A stretch of 64,000 bases of DNA from the NCBI GenBank assembly GCA_028345065.1, contig JAOMCN010000004.1, forward strand, positions 1 to 64,000, given 5' to 3'. The position numbers were made by a program, and so were the translations under genes. Source of the stretch: Rhodospirillales bacterium (lineage in GTDB: Bacteria; Pseudomonadota; Alphaproteobacteria; Rhodospirillales; UBA2165). The notes below the pieces were generated by a model. The model was not told the origin of the DNA. It searched no databases and worked only from the letters and a program-made list of their open reading frames with translations. Below, piece after piece: positions 10,730-21,789 of this stretch (positions are counted from its first letter, which is position 1; every line of letters starts with the position of its first letter).

Positions 10730-11368
10730 CTAATTTTCTGACGATTGAATAATTTGATTGAACTCTTTAACGGCTACGGATGGACCTAAGGGGTGATCCC
10801 AGATAGCTGAAACAACGGCCAGAAAATGGGCGCCAGCGGAGACCAGTGTTGCACAATTCTCAGGCCTAATGCCACCTATAGCGACACAGGGGATAGTTGT
10901 GATGGTGTTCCAAGTTGTTAAAATATCCGAAGAGGGTCGTCCCTTAGAAACCTTTGTTTTTGTCTCGAAAAATGCACCGAATGCAACATAGTTGGCCCCT
11001 TGTTCAGCCGCCCTCATGGCTAGATCAATTGAGTCGAGACACGTTACCCCAACAATGGCATCTTTTCCCACGAGTGCGCGAGATTTCTCATACGACGTAT
11101 CGGACTGTCCTACATGTACACCATCGCATCCCGTGTTGGCGGCTAGCTCTGGGTCATCATTCAATATGAATGCGACATCCCTATCTTGAACTATAGGTCG
11201 CAGGATCTCTATTGTCCGTGCCAACCAGTCCCGAGAAGCATTTTTGACACGTAGTTGCACGCATGCAACGTTACCAGCATCGACAGCAGCAGCAAGATGA
11301 GTTGAGAAAACATTAGGTTCTATAATATCGGGCGTAATCAAATATAATTTGCAGCCGTTGTTAGACAA
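10730..11368 (-). CDS. thiE: Thiamine phosphate synthase
   Basis: VACVQLRVKN...FILNDDPELAANTGCDGVHVGQSD...GANYVAFGAFFETKTK...VAIGGIRPENC. Confidence 0.92.
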   Translation of the reverse strand: MSNNGCKLYLITPDIIEPNVFSTHLAAAVDAGNVACVQLRVKNASRDWLARTIEILRPIVQDRDVAFILNDDPELAANTGCDGVHVGQSDTSYEKSRALVGKDAIVGVTCLDSIDLAMRAAEQGANYVAFGAFFETKTKVSKGRPSSDILTTWNTITTIPCVAIGGIRPENCATLVSAGAHFLAVVSAIWDHPLGPSVAVKEFNQIIQSSEN

Positions 11369-11714
11369 TTTGACTTCCTCTTCTCGTACTTTACATGCAG
11401 TCTAAGTAATTGGGTGCAGAAAAGTCGATGTTAGATATGGGTTATCAGGTCACGACCCAACTCAAACCGTCGGGTCTATGGTCTATATTTAAAATCCTCT
11501 TTTTAGCACCCATCTGTAAAATAGTATTATTCTTTTACTGGTTCTAACCAGCTTAAGTATGGACGTGATATAAGTGTTTTAATACAGCAATTTTCGACGA
11601 ATACGTAATCTATAAATTCTCGTCAAACCAATATTTCTATTATGTTTTTGCTAGATTATAAGAAGTTTATGATTACGCTAATACCAACAATTATTTGCGC
11701 AAGGGCCGTAATTG

Positions 11715-12722
11715 TTAGAGCAGATTACCCATGGCTTTAGCAGTGTCGATCATTCGGTTTGAAAAACCCCACTCATTATCATACCAACTCATCACTCGGA
11801 CGAACTGCGACTCTATTACTTGGGTTTCCGCCAAGTCAAATATTGAACTGTGCGGATTGTGGTTAAAGTCTACAGAAACAAGAGGCATTTCATTGGTGCT
11901 TAAGATTCCTTTTAGTTTTCCTTCGGAAGCATCCTTTATAGCATCGTTTACGGAATCAATATCGGTTGCTTTAGTTGGAACAAATTTAAAATCAATTACC
12001 GAGACGTTTGGCGTGGGCACCCGTATGGATGTCCCATCTAGCTTGCCCTCCAGTTCCGGTAAAACTAGACCAACAGCCCGGGCTGCACCGGTTGAGGTTG
12101 GGATCATCGAAACGGAAGCGGTCCGGGCCCTATGGAGATCGCCGTGCAAAGTGTCGACTGTTCGTTGATCCCCGGTAAATGAATGTATAGTAGTCATAAA
12201 ACCCCGTTCTATCCCCAGCGCCTCGTGCAATACGTGAGCCACTGGTGCAAGACAGTTGGTTGTACATGAAGCGTTGGAGACAATCCGATGATCTGGGGTC
12301 AACTTATCGCTATTGACGCCATATACAACGGTAATATCGGCTTCTGAAGCTGGCGCGGAAATCAGCACCTTTTTGGCACCTGCATTAAGGTGTGCTGATG
12401 CAGCTAATTTGCTAGTAAATAGACCGGTACATTCCAGTGCAATATCAACGCCCAATTCCTTCCACGGAAGCTTCGAAGGATCTCTCTCCGCGGTAACCTT
12501 AACTGGCCTGTGATCAACTAATATATTATCACCTTCCACTTCTACATTATGAGGTAGTATGCCGTGGATGGTATCAAATTTTAGCAAATGAGCATTGGAA
12601 TTAGGAGGTCCCAAATCATTTATGCAAACTACGTTTATATCTTTGTCATCGTTCTCTAGTATGGCCCTGTAAACTAGTCTCCCAATCCGACCAAAACCGT
12701 TTATCGCAATTTTTAGCGCCAT
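11715..12722 (-). CDS. gap: Glyceraldehyde-3-phosphate dehydrogenase, type I
   Basis: INGFGRIGRLVYRA, SNASCTTNCLAPVAHVL and SWYDNEWGFSNRM motifs. Confidence 0.96.
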   Translation of the reverse strand: MALKIAINGFGRIGRLVYRAILENDDKDINVVCINDLGPPNSNAHLLKFDTIHGILPHNVEVEGDNILVDHRPVKVTAERDPSKLPWKELGVDIALECTGLFTSKLAASAHLNAGAKKVLISAPASEADITVVYGVNSDKLTPDHRIVSNASCTTNCLAPVAHVLHEALGIERGFMTTIHSFTGDQRTVDTLHGDLHRARTASVSMIPTSTGAARAVGLVLPELEGKLDGTSIRVPTPNVSVIDFKFVPTKATDIDSVNDAIKDASEGKLKGILSTNEMPLVSVDFNHNPHSSIFDLAETQVIESQFVRVMSWYDNEWGFSNRMIDTAKAMGNLL

Positions 12723-12905
12723 TATATTCTCCGTTTAAGGTGGAAAACCAAATTTAAAGTTTATAAATGCGAACCCATTCGAGGTGCCTTCTTTACTCCG
12801 GCGCAAAATTGGCATGAAAATTAGACACGTCAACCGTGAATTTTAAAATACTTTTGTAACACGTGTGCAGTTGACGGCATCATAGCCCACAGCATATTGT
12901 AGTTT

Positions 12906-13187
12906 GTGGTAATTAGGAATGACGTAACCGTGGTAACTGAACCAACTAAACGCTCTTCTGCTAAAATGTCTCCAGTTGGCAAAGCAAAATTGAGGCTTGA
13001 AATAGCTTTGGCCAGCCTTGAAGAGGTTTTGAAGGAAAAAGTCGCCATTGCTCCAGAGGCTGATGACCTTGGCAAGCATCTCGACACGGCTAAACGGGAA
13101 ATAGCAGACTTACAAAAGAAAAATCTCACCATTGCAACACGTCTAGACAAAGCCATCGAAAAAATGAAGGTAATAACGGGTGATTGA
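12906..13187 (+). CDS. Small coiled-coil protein (DUF4164-like) upstream of zapA
   Basis: 93 aa coiled-coil ORF; stop overlaps the start of the zapA ORF. Confidence 0.6.
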   Translation: MVIRNDVTVVTEPTKRSSAKMSPVGKAKLRLEIALASLEEVLKEKVAIAPEADDLGKHLDTAKREIADLQKKNLTIATRLDKAIEKMKVITGD

Positions 13188-13192
13188 TAAAA

Positions 13193-13543
13193 ATGTCTCA
13201 AGTCACCGTTACAATTAATGACCGGGATTATGAAATAGCCTGTGATGATGGACAAGAAAATCATCTAATTAAATTGTCTCAATTTGTTGATAAACGGTTA
13301 AGAGAATTGACTGACGTAATCGGTCAAGTTGGAGATGCTCGATTACTTGTGATGGCAAGCTTATTGTTAGCAGACGAGTTGTCTGAAGTTTATACGGAAC
13401 TGGATTCAGCGCAGAATCAACAGCTAACAAGTAGTAAATCAACTTCCAATTTCGGCCTGAATAGTGATGACTTGGACCTTTTTACCTCTAGAATAGAAAA
13501 GATTGTTGAGAACCTCCAACAATCAAAACGAAAATTTGGTTAG
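13193..13543 (+). CDS. zapA: Cell division protein ZapA
   Basis: MSQVTVTINDRDYEIACDDGQENHLIKLSQFVDKRLREL...RLLVMASLLLADEL. Confidence 0.9.
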   Translation: MSQVTVTINDRDYEIACDDGQENHLIKLSQFVDKRLRELTDVIGQVGDARLLVMASLLLADELSEVYTELDSAQNQQLTSSKSTSNFGLNSDDLDLFTSRIEKIVENLQQSKRKFG

Positions 13544-13745
13544 ACGCTTTAGGGATTGTAAGGCCTATTATTTGTAGGGCCAAAAATAGTAAATAAAGCA
13601 AACAATAGTTCTTTCAATTCAGGTATCATACTGAAAGTATTGTCTAAATCTTGATCTCGTATGGATCTAGTTAAAATTTTTTTTAAGTCTGCAATATCCT
13701 TAGTGTCATTGTTTTAGGGCACTTTGTAGGGGGTTAGGGTTTAAC

Positions 13746-14351
13746 TTGGGAAATACGTTAAAAAATGTCCGATTATTAAATCAAAAGCGCCGGATGCGTA
13801 AAATTGCGCTTGAACGTCGAGCAAATTTAGTCGCGTCAATAGACATCTCTAAATCGGCCGAATTGTTAAAGGCAAATGTCATATCATTATGCAAGCCGTC
13901 ACCAAAAACATCTATTGCTGTTTATTGGCCGTTTCGTGATGAGATAGACGTCACACCTTTACTCAACCAACTTATTTCCATGGGATGTTGTTGTTTATTG
14001 CCAGTTATTATGCGACGTAAAGAACCTTTGCAATTTTGCGAATGGAAACCCGGTGACATTTTACAAGTTTCTCGGTTTGGCACATTGGAACCCAATTTAA
14101 CTCATTCTACGGTTACACCGGAAATACTGATTACTCCTTTATTAGCATTTGACAGTGCAGGATACCGGCTCGGTTACGGCGGAGGATATTACGATCGCAC
14201 CCTAGCAGAATTACGAAAACATTTTAGTGTTTTTGCTATTGGTGCGGCTTATGGCTGTCAGAAGTTTGAGAGTATTCCCCACGATCAATTTGATCAACGC
14301 CTTGATGCAGTGGTTACAGAAAAAGGTATCCACCATATTAGCAAAGATTAA
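13746..14351 (+). CDS. 5-formyltetrahydrofolate cyclo-ligase
   Basis: FDSAGYRLGYGGGYYDRTLAELR signature; TTG start; downstream of zapA as in many proteobacteria. Confidence 0.9.
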   Translation: MGNTLKNVRLLNQKRRMRKIALERRANLVASIDISKSAELLKANVISLCKPSPKTSIAVYWPFRDEIDVTPLLNQLISMGCCCLLPVIMRRKEPLQFCEWKPGDILQVSRFGTLEPNLTHSTVTPEILITPLLAFDSAGYRLGYGGGYYDRTLAELRKHFSVFAIGAAYGCQKFESIPHDQFDQRLDAVVTEKGIHHISKD

Positions 14352-14364
14352 AGCGCGGAATGGC

Positions 14365-15177
14365 ATGAAAATTATTTATTTGGGCGATGTGGTAGGTAAG
14401 TCTGGTCGAACGGCTGTAATGAAGCACCTACCGATGCTACGGGAAAAATATAATTTTGACTTCTTAATACTGAATGGCGAAAACGCTGCTCATGGTTTCG
14501 GTATTACTCCGAAAATTTGTGAAGAATTTTTTGAAGCGGGAATTGACGTGATCACACTTGGAAATCACGCTTGGGATAAGCGTGAAATTCTGAATTATAT
14601 TCAAAAAGAAAATCGATTGATACGTCCGCTTAATTATCCCGAGAATACTCCTGGTAAAGGGTCAGAATTATACAAGACAAAATCTGGTGATAAGATTTTT
14701 GTCGCCCAAGTCATGGGTTGTTTGTTCATGGAACCGCTAGAGAATCCATTCAATGAAGTTGAGAAATGTTTGAGTAAAATTACCTTGGGTGTGGATGTTA
14801 ATTGTATAATTTTGGATATCCATGCCGAAGCTACGAGCGAGAAGATGGCTATGGGGCACTACTTGGACGGCCGAGTCTCAATGGTGATTGGTTCCCACTC
14901 TCATATTCCAACGGCGGACACACAAATCTTACCCGGCGGAACTGCTTACCAAACGGATGCAGGGATGTGTGGAGATTACGATTCGGTCATTGGTATGAAG
15001 AAAGAACCTTCGGTCAACCGGTTTTTGCAAAAATTGGATAATCAACGGCTGGAACCTGCAGAAGGGGAGGCAACTGTGTGCGGGGTATTATTGGAAACGG
15101 ACGATCTTTCAGGCTTAGCCATTCGAGTACATGCCATCAGGGTAGGCGGCCGATTGACTGCGACAAAGACTGCATAG
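14365..15177 (+). CDS. ymdB: YmdB-family metallophosphoesterase (TIGR00282)
   Basis: MKIIYLGDVVGKSGRTAVMKHLPML...LNGENAAHGFGITPKICEEFFEAGIDVITLGNHAWDKREI. Confidence 0.9.
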   Translation: MKIIYLGDVVGKSGRTAVMKHLPMLREKYNFDFLILNGENAAHGFGITPKICEEFFEAGIDVITLGNHAWDKREILNYIQKENRLIRPLNYPENTPGKGSELYKTKSGDKIFVAQVMGCLFMEPLENPFNEVEKCLSKITLGVDVNCIILDIHAEATSEKMAMGHYLDGRVSMVIGSHSHIPTADTQILPGGTAYQTDAGMCGDYDSVIGMKKEPSVNRFLQKLDNQRLEPAEGEATVCGVLLETDDLSGLAIRVHAIRVGGRLTATKTA

Positions 15178-15460
15178 CGTAGGATTGGGACTGCTCGTCG
15201 GCGCATTGGTTCTTTGTATCTTTGTACTTTAGACCTATCATAATGTGCTTCCAGTAATGACGGAAACTTGTGGTAATTTATTTCTTTTGTAAGCGGTAGA
15301 CTGTAATTATTAAAAGGTGAATAGAATAGTTCAATTTAACTGACAAACTCAGAAGACGAGTTCCTTTTTCGAGACGAAAAAATTTACTGAGTGCGGTGAT
15401 TTAAAAATCTGTGCCAAGTTAATAGTAAATTCTTCTAACCAGTTTTGTTTAGGAAAAAAT

Positions 15461-16087
15461 ATGGTAAAAAATGAGCAAAAACAAACACTTGAACAACTTC
15501 AGTACGTATCGGAACTCCCATTTCCCGAACCAGAAATGCTTCCTCAAGATCTGCAAAAATATATGCATGTTTGTAAAGAGAAACTCGGATTTGTCCCAAA
15601 CGTCATCAAGGCGTTTTCCTTGCGCCCCGAAAAACTTCGTACTTTTATTTCCAAATACAACGAATTAATGCTGAATGATGATACAACTTTAACACGCCTT
15701 GAACGAGAAATGATCGCGGTGGTAGTTTCTTCCTATAATCATTGTGTCTATTGTATTACCTCTCATTCTCAGGCTGTCAGGGAGTACTCTAGTGATCCCG
15801 TTCTTGCGGATATCTTGGTTACAAACTATTCCTCAGCGGAATTAACAAACCGTCAAAGAGCTATGCTGGATTACGCCTGGAAAATGACCGCAAATGTAGC
15901 CGAGACCGGCGATGCCGAGAGGCAACAGCTATTTGATGCTGGATTCACGGCTGAAGAAATTTTCGATATTACCGATATTGTAGCCTACTTTAATTATACA
16001 AATCGGATGACCCATGGTCTCGGTATACAGCCCAACAAGATTTATTTTGGTTTGAACCGGCAACAGGCTGGAAATATCAAGAATTAA
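15461..16087 (+). CDS. Carboxymuconolactone decarboxylase / peroxidase-related (AhpD-like) protein
   Basis: LTRLEREMIAVVVSSYNHCVYCITSHSQAV with CxxC active-site motif. Confidence 0.88.
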   Translation: MVKNEQKQTLEQLQYVSELPFPEPEMLPQDLQKYMHVCKEKLGFVPNVIKAFSLRPEKLRTFISKYNELMLNDDTTLTRLEREMIAVVVSSYNHCVYCITSHSQAVREYSSDPVLADILVTNYSSAELTNRQRAMLDYAWKMTANVAETGDAERQQLFDAGFTAEEIFDITDIVAYFNYTNRMTHGLGIQPNKIYFGLNRQQAGNIKN

Positions 16088-16269
16088 CGAGTTTTGGCAC
16101 GGGCTGAAATCTTTCATGGTTTAAAAAACCTGGGTCGCCCCAATCTCGCCACATTGCCTCGATAGCACAGGTTCAGTATATGATATTTATTGGTCATACG
16201 GACGTGCGTTGCTCAGCGAATCATGTTAATGAACCAGCCGTCTTCGAAACAAAAAACCTAGCGAGAACG

Positions 16270-17025
16270 ATGGCAGGTCACTCTCAGTTCAAGAACATTA
16301 TGTATCGCAAAGGTGCGCAAGATGCGAAGCGTGCCAAGATTTTCTCGAAACTTATCCGTGAAGTCACGGTGGCAACTAAAACAGGACTACCTGATCCAGA
16401 AATGAACCCGCGGTTAAGGGCCGCCGTTTCGGCAGCCCGAGCGGCCAATATGCCCAAAGACAATATTGACCGAGCTATTAAGAAGGCTGTCGGCGGCGAT
16501 GAAGGGGAAAATTTTGAAGAGATACGTTACGAAGGATATGGACCTGGAGGTGTTGCCGTGATCGTTGAGGCACTTACTGATAACCGTAATCGGACGGCCT
16601 CAGAAGTTAGGGCAGCTTTTACCAAGTACGGTGGAAGTTTGGCTGAAACTGGTGCCGTCAGTTTTTTGTTCGAAAGGGTGGGGCTGATAAATTATAATTC
16701 GGAAAAAGTTGATGATGACCTAGTCTTTGAAGCAGCCCTGGAAGCTGGAGCCCAGGATGTGGAATCGGATGGCCCCACGCACAATATTTACTGTGCTCCG
16801 GATGATTTCAGTGTGGTTAGAGATGCGCTTGAGAAAATTCTCGGAGAGCCAGAGATTGCCCGCCTCGACTGGCGTCCCCAGAATACCGTTCCGGTTGAGG
16901 ACACGGGAGCAGAGCAACTAGTTAAGTTGCTCGATACTCTTGAAGATAATGATGATGTACAACGCGTCGCTGCCAATTTTGATATTGCCGATGATGTAAT
17001 GGCGCGTCTAAGTGCCGGGATCTGA
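16270..17025 (+). CDS. yebC: YebC/PmpR-family transcriptional regulator / translation factor
   Basis: [37 protein letters not shown]...[27 protein letters not shown]. Confidence 0.95.
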   Translation: MAGHSQFKNIMYRKGAQDAKRAKIFSKLIREVTVATKTGLPDPEMNPRLRAAVSAARAANMPKDNIDRAIKKAVGGDEGENFEEIRYEGYGPGGVAVIVEALTDNRNRTASEVRAAFTKYGGSLAETGAVSFLFERVGLINYNSEKVDDDLVFEAALEAGAQDVESDGPTHNIYCAPDDFSVVRDALEKILGEPEIARLDWRPQNTVPVEDTGAEQLVKLLDTLEDNDDVQRVAANFDIADDVMARLSAGI

Positions 17026-17029
17026 ATAG

Positions 17030-17548
17030 GTGAAACAGACTTTAAGGTTTCTTGGCATAGATCCTGGTTTACGTAACACCGGTTGGGGTGTCATTGAAGC
17101 CTGTGATAATATTATTTCACATGTTGCAGATGGTCGGATTGTCAGTAAAGACAAGGCCCCAATGGCGGACAGGCTGCTGCAAATTTTTGATGGCCTCGAG
17201 TGGGTGATTAACACTCACAAGCCTGAAGAAGTGGCGGTAGAGGAAACCTTTGTTAATATCAATGCAGCATCAACACTAAAGCTGGGGCAAGCGAGAGGAG
17301 TGGCAATGCTGGTGCCTGCAAGGTTTTGTCTGCACGTTGCTGAATATTCTCCCAATAAGATCAAGAAGTCGGTTGTTGGGACTGGGCATGCGGCCAAAGA
17401 ACAGGTGCAAATGATGGTGAAAATGCTTTTACCAGGTTGCTTATCGGATTCTGCGGATGCTGCCGACGCTCTAGCTGTTGCCATTTGCCATGCTCATCAC
17501 CGGGATTTGGTTCAAATTACAATGCAAACATCGGGAGTTGATGCATGA
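17030..17548 (+). CDS. ruvC: Crossover junction endodeoxyribonuclease RuvC
   Basis: [17 protein letters not shown]...[23 protein letters not shown]; followed by ruvA with ATGA overlap. Confidence 0.95.
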   Translation: MKQTLRFLGIDPGLRNTGWGVIEACDNIISHVADGRIVSKDKAPMADRLLQIFDGLEWVINTHKPEEVAVEETFVNINAASTLKLGQARGVAMLVPARFCLHVAEYSPNKIKKSVVGTGHAAKEQVQMMVKMLLPGCLSDSADAADALAVAICHAHHRDLVQITMQTSGVDA

Positions 17549-18195
17549 TCGCACGCCTCACAGGTCTACTTGACCATTCGACTGAAGGCTCGGTGATCAT
17601 CAACGTTGGAGGAGTGGGTTATCTGGTATTTTGTTCTACAAGAACATTAGAACTCCTTTTAGCTGAGAGGGAAATGGTCAGCGTTTACATTGAAACACAT
17701 GTACGGGAGGATCATATTCATCTTTACGGTTTCATAGATCAGTTAGAGCAGGAGTGGTTCAAGCTCTTGACAACGGTCCAGGGTGTTGGGGCGAAGGTTG
17801 CTCTTGCAATCCTTTCAGTTGTCGTTCCCGAAACCTTGGCCCAGACAGTAGCTGCGGCTGACAAGGCTGTGATTAGCCAAGCGCCTGGTGTTGGACCCAA
17901 GCTCGCAACCAGGATAATTAGCGAATTGAAAGACAAGATCGGTGATTTGGATATTAGCATGGGTCCTTTTGAATCGAGGACTGGTTTAAATGCAGATTTG
18001 ATTAAAGATCCCAACGCCAATCAAGCGACAGCGGATGCAGTTTCCGCATTGGTTAATTTGGGCTATGGGCGAAACGAGGCATATACAGCCGTTGCCCAGG
18101 CTGTTCAGAGACTCGGGGATTCAGCAGTTGTGGAAATGTTGATCAAAGATGGCCTCTTAGGACTGGCCGCGTCTAAACCAGGAGATCCCCAGTAA
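17545..18195 (+). CDS. ruvA: Holliday junction branch migration protein RuvA
   Basis: [29 protein letters not shown]...[13 protein letters not shown]...[19 protein letters not shown]. Confidence 0.95.
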   Translation: MIARLTGLLDHSTEGSVIINVGGVGYLVFCSTRTLELLLAEREMVSVYIETHVREDHIHLYGFIDQLEQEWFKLLTTVQGVGAKVALAILSVVVPETLAQTVAAADKAVISQAPGVGPKLATRIISELKDKIGDLDISMGPFESRTGLNADLIKDPNANQATADAVSALVNLGYGRNEAYTAVAQAVQRLGDSAVVEMLIKDGLLGLAASKPGDPQ

Positions 18196-19241
18196 TGGTC
18201 GATGACCGCCTTATTGCGGGCAGTGAGCAACTAGATGACACTAGCGAGAAAAAAATTCGCCCGCAAGAACTAGACAGTTTTATCGGTCAGACCCAGGTTC
18301 GGGAAAATTTGCGAGTGTTTGTAGATGCAGCACGGGGGCGAAGTGAGGCCATGGATCACGTGCTTCTGCACGGCCCGCCGGGATTAGGCAAAACAACCCT
18401 CGCCCAAATTATTGCTCGGGAGCTCAAAGTTGGTTTTCGGGCCACATCCGGCCCAGTGATAGTTAAGGCGGGTGATCTTGCTGCTATACTCACCAACCTG
18501 CAAGCCTGCGATGTCCTATTCATTGATGAAATCCATCGTCTAAACCCAGCGGTGGAAGAAATTCTTTATCCGGCGTTGGAAGACTTTCAACTCGATCTCA
18601 TTATTGGCGAGGGCCCGGCGGCGCGCTCTGTCCGAATTGATCTACAGCCATTCACGCTTATAGGGGCAACTACACGATCGGGACTAATCACGACGCCGCT
18701 TCGAGATCGCTTTGGCATATTATTACACTTGCAATTTTATGCCGTGGAAGACTTGAAAGAGATTGTCCAGAGAAGTGCGGCTATACTTGGTTTAAATCTC
18801 CGGGAAGAGGGTGCGAGGGAAATTGCTAAACGGGCTCGCGGCACCCCTCGGGTCGCAGGAAGGCTCCTTCGGCGGGTAAGGGATTTTGCCGCGGTATCTG
18901 GTATTGACTCAGTGGATGCTGAAGTTGCGGATATGGGGCTTAAAAAACTGGAAGTAGACGCTAGGGGGCTCGACGCCCTGGACCGCCGCTATCTAGCATG
19001 TATTGCCAATAACTATGCGGGGGGACCGGTAGGTGCGGAGACTTTGTCTGCCGCTTTATCTGAAGAACGGGATACGATTGAGGAAGTAGTTGAACCATAT
19101 CTGATTCAGCAAGGACTACTCATGCGGACGCCTCGAGGCCGTGTGCTGGCTGAGGGCGCTTACCATCATATAGGTGTGAGCGCACCTAAGAACATTCACC
19201 AGTTAGAATTGCTGGCTCAAGAAGGGGAAGGGAGTGAATAA
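18195..19241 (+). CDS. ruvB: Holliday junction branch migration ATPase RuvB
   Basis: [28 protein letters not shown]...[20 protein letters not shown]. Confidence 0.97.
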   Translation: MVDDRLIAGSEQLDDTSEKKIRPQELDSFIGQTQVRENLRVFVDAARGRSEAMDHVLLHGPPGLGKTTLAQIIARELKVGFRATSGPVIVKAGDLAAILTNLQACDVLFIDEIHRLNPAVEEILYPALEDFQLDLIIGEGPAARSVRIDLQPFTLIGATTRSGLITTPLRDRFGILLHLQFYAVEDLKEIVQRSAAILGLNLREEGAREIAKRARGTPRVAGRLLRRVRDFAAVSGIDSVDAEVADMGLKKLEVDARGLDALDRRYLACIANNYAGGPVGAETLSAALSEERDTIEEVVEPYLIQQGLLMRTPRGRVLAEGAYHHIGVSAPKNIHQLELLAQEGEGSE

Positions 19242-19695
19242 AATCGACGCGCAAAAGGGTAGCTTCAGTATCGCAGGTTTTCATACGCTCCCTGTTCGTG
19301 TTTACTATGAAGAAACGGACGCTGCTGGCATCGTTTATTATGCAAATTATCTGAGATTTGCCGAAAGGGCGCGTACAGAGCTATTACGTGAAATTGGTGT
19401 GGCCCATGAAAGTATCAAAAAAACATGGGGTGTAGAGTTTGTCGTACGAAACTGCAACGCCAAATATATAGCGCCGGCATTTCTGGATGATATTCTAGAG
19501 GTGCGAACGACCTGCACCAAAATAAGGGGTGCCTCGATTTCGTTGCGCCAGTCAGCAGTGAGAGATGGAGAAGAGTTGGTAGTGATGGATGTAATTATTG
19601 CAAGCCGCAGCCATACAAGCGGCAAAGCTGTGAGGATTCCCAAAGAAGTGCGTGTTGCATTTCAACAAATTACGGAACTAGAAAATGAGGTTTAG
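19234..19695 (+). CDS. ybgC: Tol-Pal system-associated acyl-CoA thioesterase
   Basis: [33 protein letters not shown] hotdog-thioesterase motif; precedes tolQ. Confidence 0.93.
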   Translation: MNKIDAQKGSFSIAGFHTLPVRVYYEETDAAGIVYYANYLRFAERARTELLREIGVAHESIKKTWGVEFVVRNCNAKYIAPAFLDDILEVRTTCTKIRGASISLRQSAVRDGEELVVMDVIIASRSHTSGKAVRIPKEVRVAFQQITELENEV

Positions 19696-19697
19696 GA

Positions 19698-20420
19698 ATG
19701 GAGACTGAAGCGGTAAATGCCGCAGGTTTAGTGGCTGCATCTCAGGAATTAAATTTTTCGGTCTGGAACTTGTTTTTAAAAGCGGACTTGATCGTGAAGC
19801 TCGTGATGCTTGTATTGATAGTGGCGTCTGTTTGGTGTTGGGCCATAATAATTGAAAAAAGCCTGCGTCTGAAGCGCCTTAACAGCGACGCTGCTGAGTT
19901 CGAGGGCTCTTTTTGGTCAGGCGGATCATTAGATACACTTTACGATAAGATAGGCGCTCTGCCAAAAGATCCAATGGCAGCCATATTCGTCTCTGCAATG
20001 AAGGAATGGCGAAGGTCAATTGACTCGGGTGTAACCAGCGCGGATCACGGTTCAAGTTTGACTGACCGCATCGACCGTGTGATGGACGTTACATTGAATA
20101 GAGAAATTGAGAGAGTTGAACGTCAGATAACTATTCTCGCATCCACTGGATCAACTGCACCATTCATTGGCCTTTTCGGAACCGTCTGGGGCATCATGAA
20201 TAGCTTTCAGTCAATCGCCATTTCCAAGAATACCAGCCTTGCGGTAGTTGCGCCGGGAATCGCGGAAGCACTATTTGCCACAGCCCTTGGTTTATTGGCG
20301 GCTGTTCCTGCAGTTATTGCTTACAACAAAATTTCTAAAGATGTAGATCGTTATGCGGCCCGTCTTGAAGATTTTTCGAACGAATTCTCCGCTATTATCT
20401 CGCGTCAATTGGATGGATAG
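19698..20420 (+). CDS. tolQ: Tol-Pal system protein TolQ
   Basis: STGSTAPFIGLFGTVWGIMNSFQSIA...APGIAEALFATALGLLAAVPAVIAYN. Confidence 0.95.
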   Translation: METEAVNAAGLVAASQELNFSVWNLFLKADLIVKLVMLVLIVASVWCWAIIIEKSLRLKRLNSDAAEFEGSFWSGGSLDTLYDKIGALPKDPMAAIFVSAMKEWRRSIDSGVTSADHGSSLTDRIDRVMDVTLNREIERVERQITILASTGSTAPFIGLFGTVWGIMNSFQSIAISKNTSLAVVAPGIAEALFATALGLLAAVPAVIAYNKISKDVDRYAARLEDFSNEFSAIISRQLDG

Positions 20421-20428
20421 GACTTTTC

Positions 20429-20911
20429 ATGGCAACGGCACCAAATAAAGGAGCCCGGTCTGGTCGGCGTGGTCGTCGAAAACGCCAACAACCAATGTCA
20501 GATATAAACGTTACTCCATTTGTAGATGTTATGCTTGTTTTGCTTGTTATCTTCATGGTTACGGCGCCTTTGTTAACCGTGGGTGTCCAAGTAGATTTGC
20601 CAAAAGCACAAGCTTCGCTTATCCAGGAACCTGATGAACCATTGTCTGTTACTGTTGATTTTGAAGGTCGCGTTTACCTCCAGAATAGTGAAATAGAGCT
20701 CAGAAAACTGACGGCTCGCCTTATAGCTGTTACTGGCGCTAATCCGGATATACGCATTTTCGTCCGTGGTGATAAAACAATTGATTATGGCAGGGTTATG
20801 CAGGTGATGGGTACCATCAATGCTGCAGGCTTCAAAAGGGTAGCTTTGATCACGGAAATGCCTGGTAGGGTGACTTTGCCACAAAAAAAACTTAATAAGG
20901 TCGCTAAGTAA
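20429..20911 (+). CDS. tolR: Tol-Pal system protein TolR
   Basis: MSDINVTPFVDVMLVLLVIFMVTAPLLTVGVQVDLPKA. Confidence 0.95.
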   Translation: MATAPNKGARSGRRGRRKRQQPMSDINVTPFVDVMLVLLVIFMVTAPLLTVGVQVDLPKAQASLIQEPDEPLSVTVDFEGRVYLQNSEIELRKLTARLIAVTGANPDIRIFVRGDKTIDYGRVMQVMGTINAAGFKRVALITEMPGRVTLPQKKLNKVAK

Positions 20912-20916
20912 AGCAC

Positions 20917-21789
20917 ATGCGATCAAGCTTTCTGATGTCATTAGTGCTGCATGTGACAGTAGTATTGTTAAGCGTTATTGGGCTGCCCTATTTACAGCGT
21001 TCTCCCGCAAAGGAAAATATTCCGATGGTTGTGGAATTGGTGTCAATTGGGTCAGAAACTAATCTACCGGCTCAACCTTATCAGAAACCTAAGCCCAAAA
21101 TTAAAGAAGCAAAGCCTCCTAAACCACTACCGCCAAAACCGGAAACAAAAGTGGTATTAAAGCAAAAAATACCCGAACCGAAGCCGACAGTTAAACGTGA
21201 TCTAAAACCCAAACCTGTCGCAAAACCTAAACGCAAATTAAAACAGGTGGCGCCGAAGAAGCTTGCAAAGATTACACCGCGACGTAAACCGACGCCCCCG
21301 GACCCCTTTGCATTGGTGCTCAAAAATCTTGAGAAAGAAATTAAAACGACACAAATGGCTAAAAAACCAAAAAAGAAAAACAAGAGTAAAAAATCAGATT
21401 TTGAACAACAGATTGCTAAAGTTCTGACGAGACGCCCAATCAGTGAATCTTCATCTAGCCGCATCACGATGACCGAGATGCACGCTATGATTAACACGAT
21501 AAGAACCGCAATTATGCCCTGCTGGAATCTTCAGCCCGGTGCTAAAGGAGCTCAGAACATTGTGGTTATTATCGGGGCATCACTAAACCCGGATGGACGT
21601 GTAACAAGAGCATGGGTTAAAAACAGGAGTGTACTAATTGAGGACCCCTTTAAACTAGCGGCAGCCGAGACAGCACAACGGGCGATTTTGAATCAAGCTT
21701 GCCAGCCGTTTAAACTTGATCCAAAGAAGTATGACATCTGGAAAGATGTCACTCTGAATTTTAATCCTAGTGAAATGTTTGGCAGATGA
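20917..21789 (+). CDS. tolA: TolA-like cell envelope protein
   Basis: N-terminal TM helix, K/P-rich linker, C-terminal TolA/TonB-like domain; between tolR and tolB. Confidence 0.88.
   Translation: MRSSFLMSLVLHVTVVLLSVIGLPYLQRSPAKENIPMVVELVSIGSETNLPAQPYQKPKPKIKEAKPPKPLPPKPETKVVLKQKIPEPKPTVKRDLKPKPVAKPKRKLKQVAPKKLAKITPRRKPTPPDPFALVLKNLEKEIKTTQMAKKPKKKNKSKKSDFEQQIAKVLTRRPISESSSSRITMTEMHAMINTIRTAIMPCWNLQPGAKGAQNIVVIIGASLNPDGRVTRAWVKNRSVLIEDPFKLAAAETAQRAILNQACQPFKLDPKKYDIWKDVTLNFNPSEMFGR

Noticed and set aside
11369-11714. TPP riboswitch upstream of thiE
   Set aside because: On the minus strand I could not find the CTGAGA / ACCTGATCTGG / ATGCCAGCG-like conserved elements.
21061-21400. Lys/Pro-rich repeats in tolA and the OmpA-family gene as novel repeats
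   Set aside because: Low-complexity linkers are normal for TolA/OmpA-type envelope proteins.
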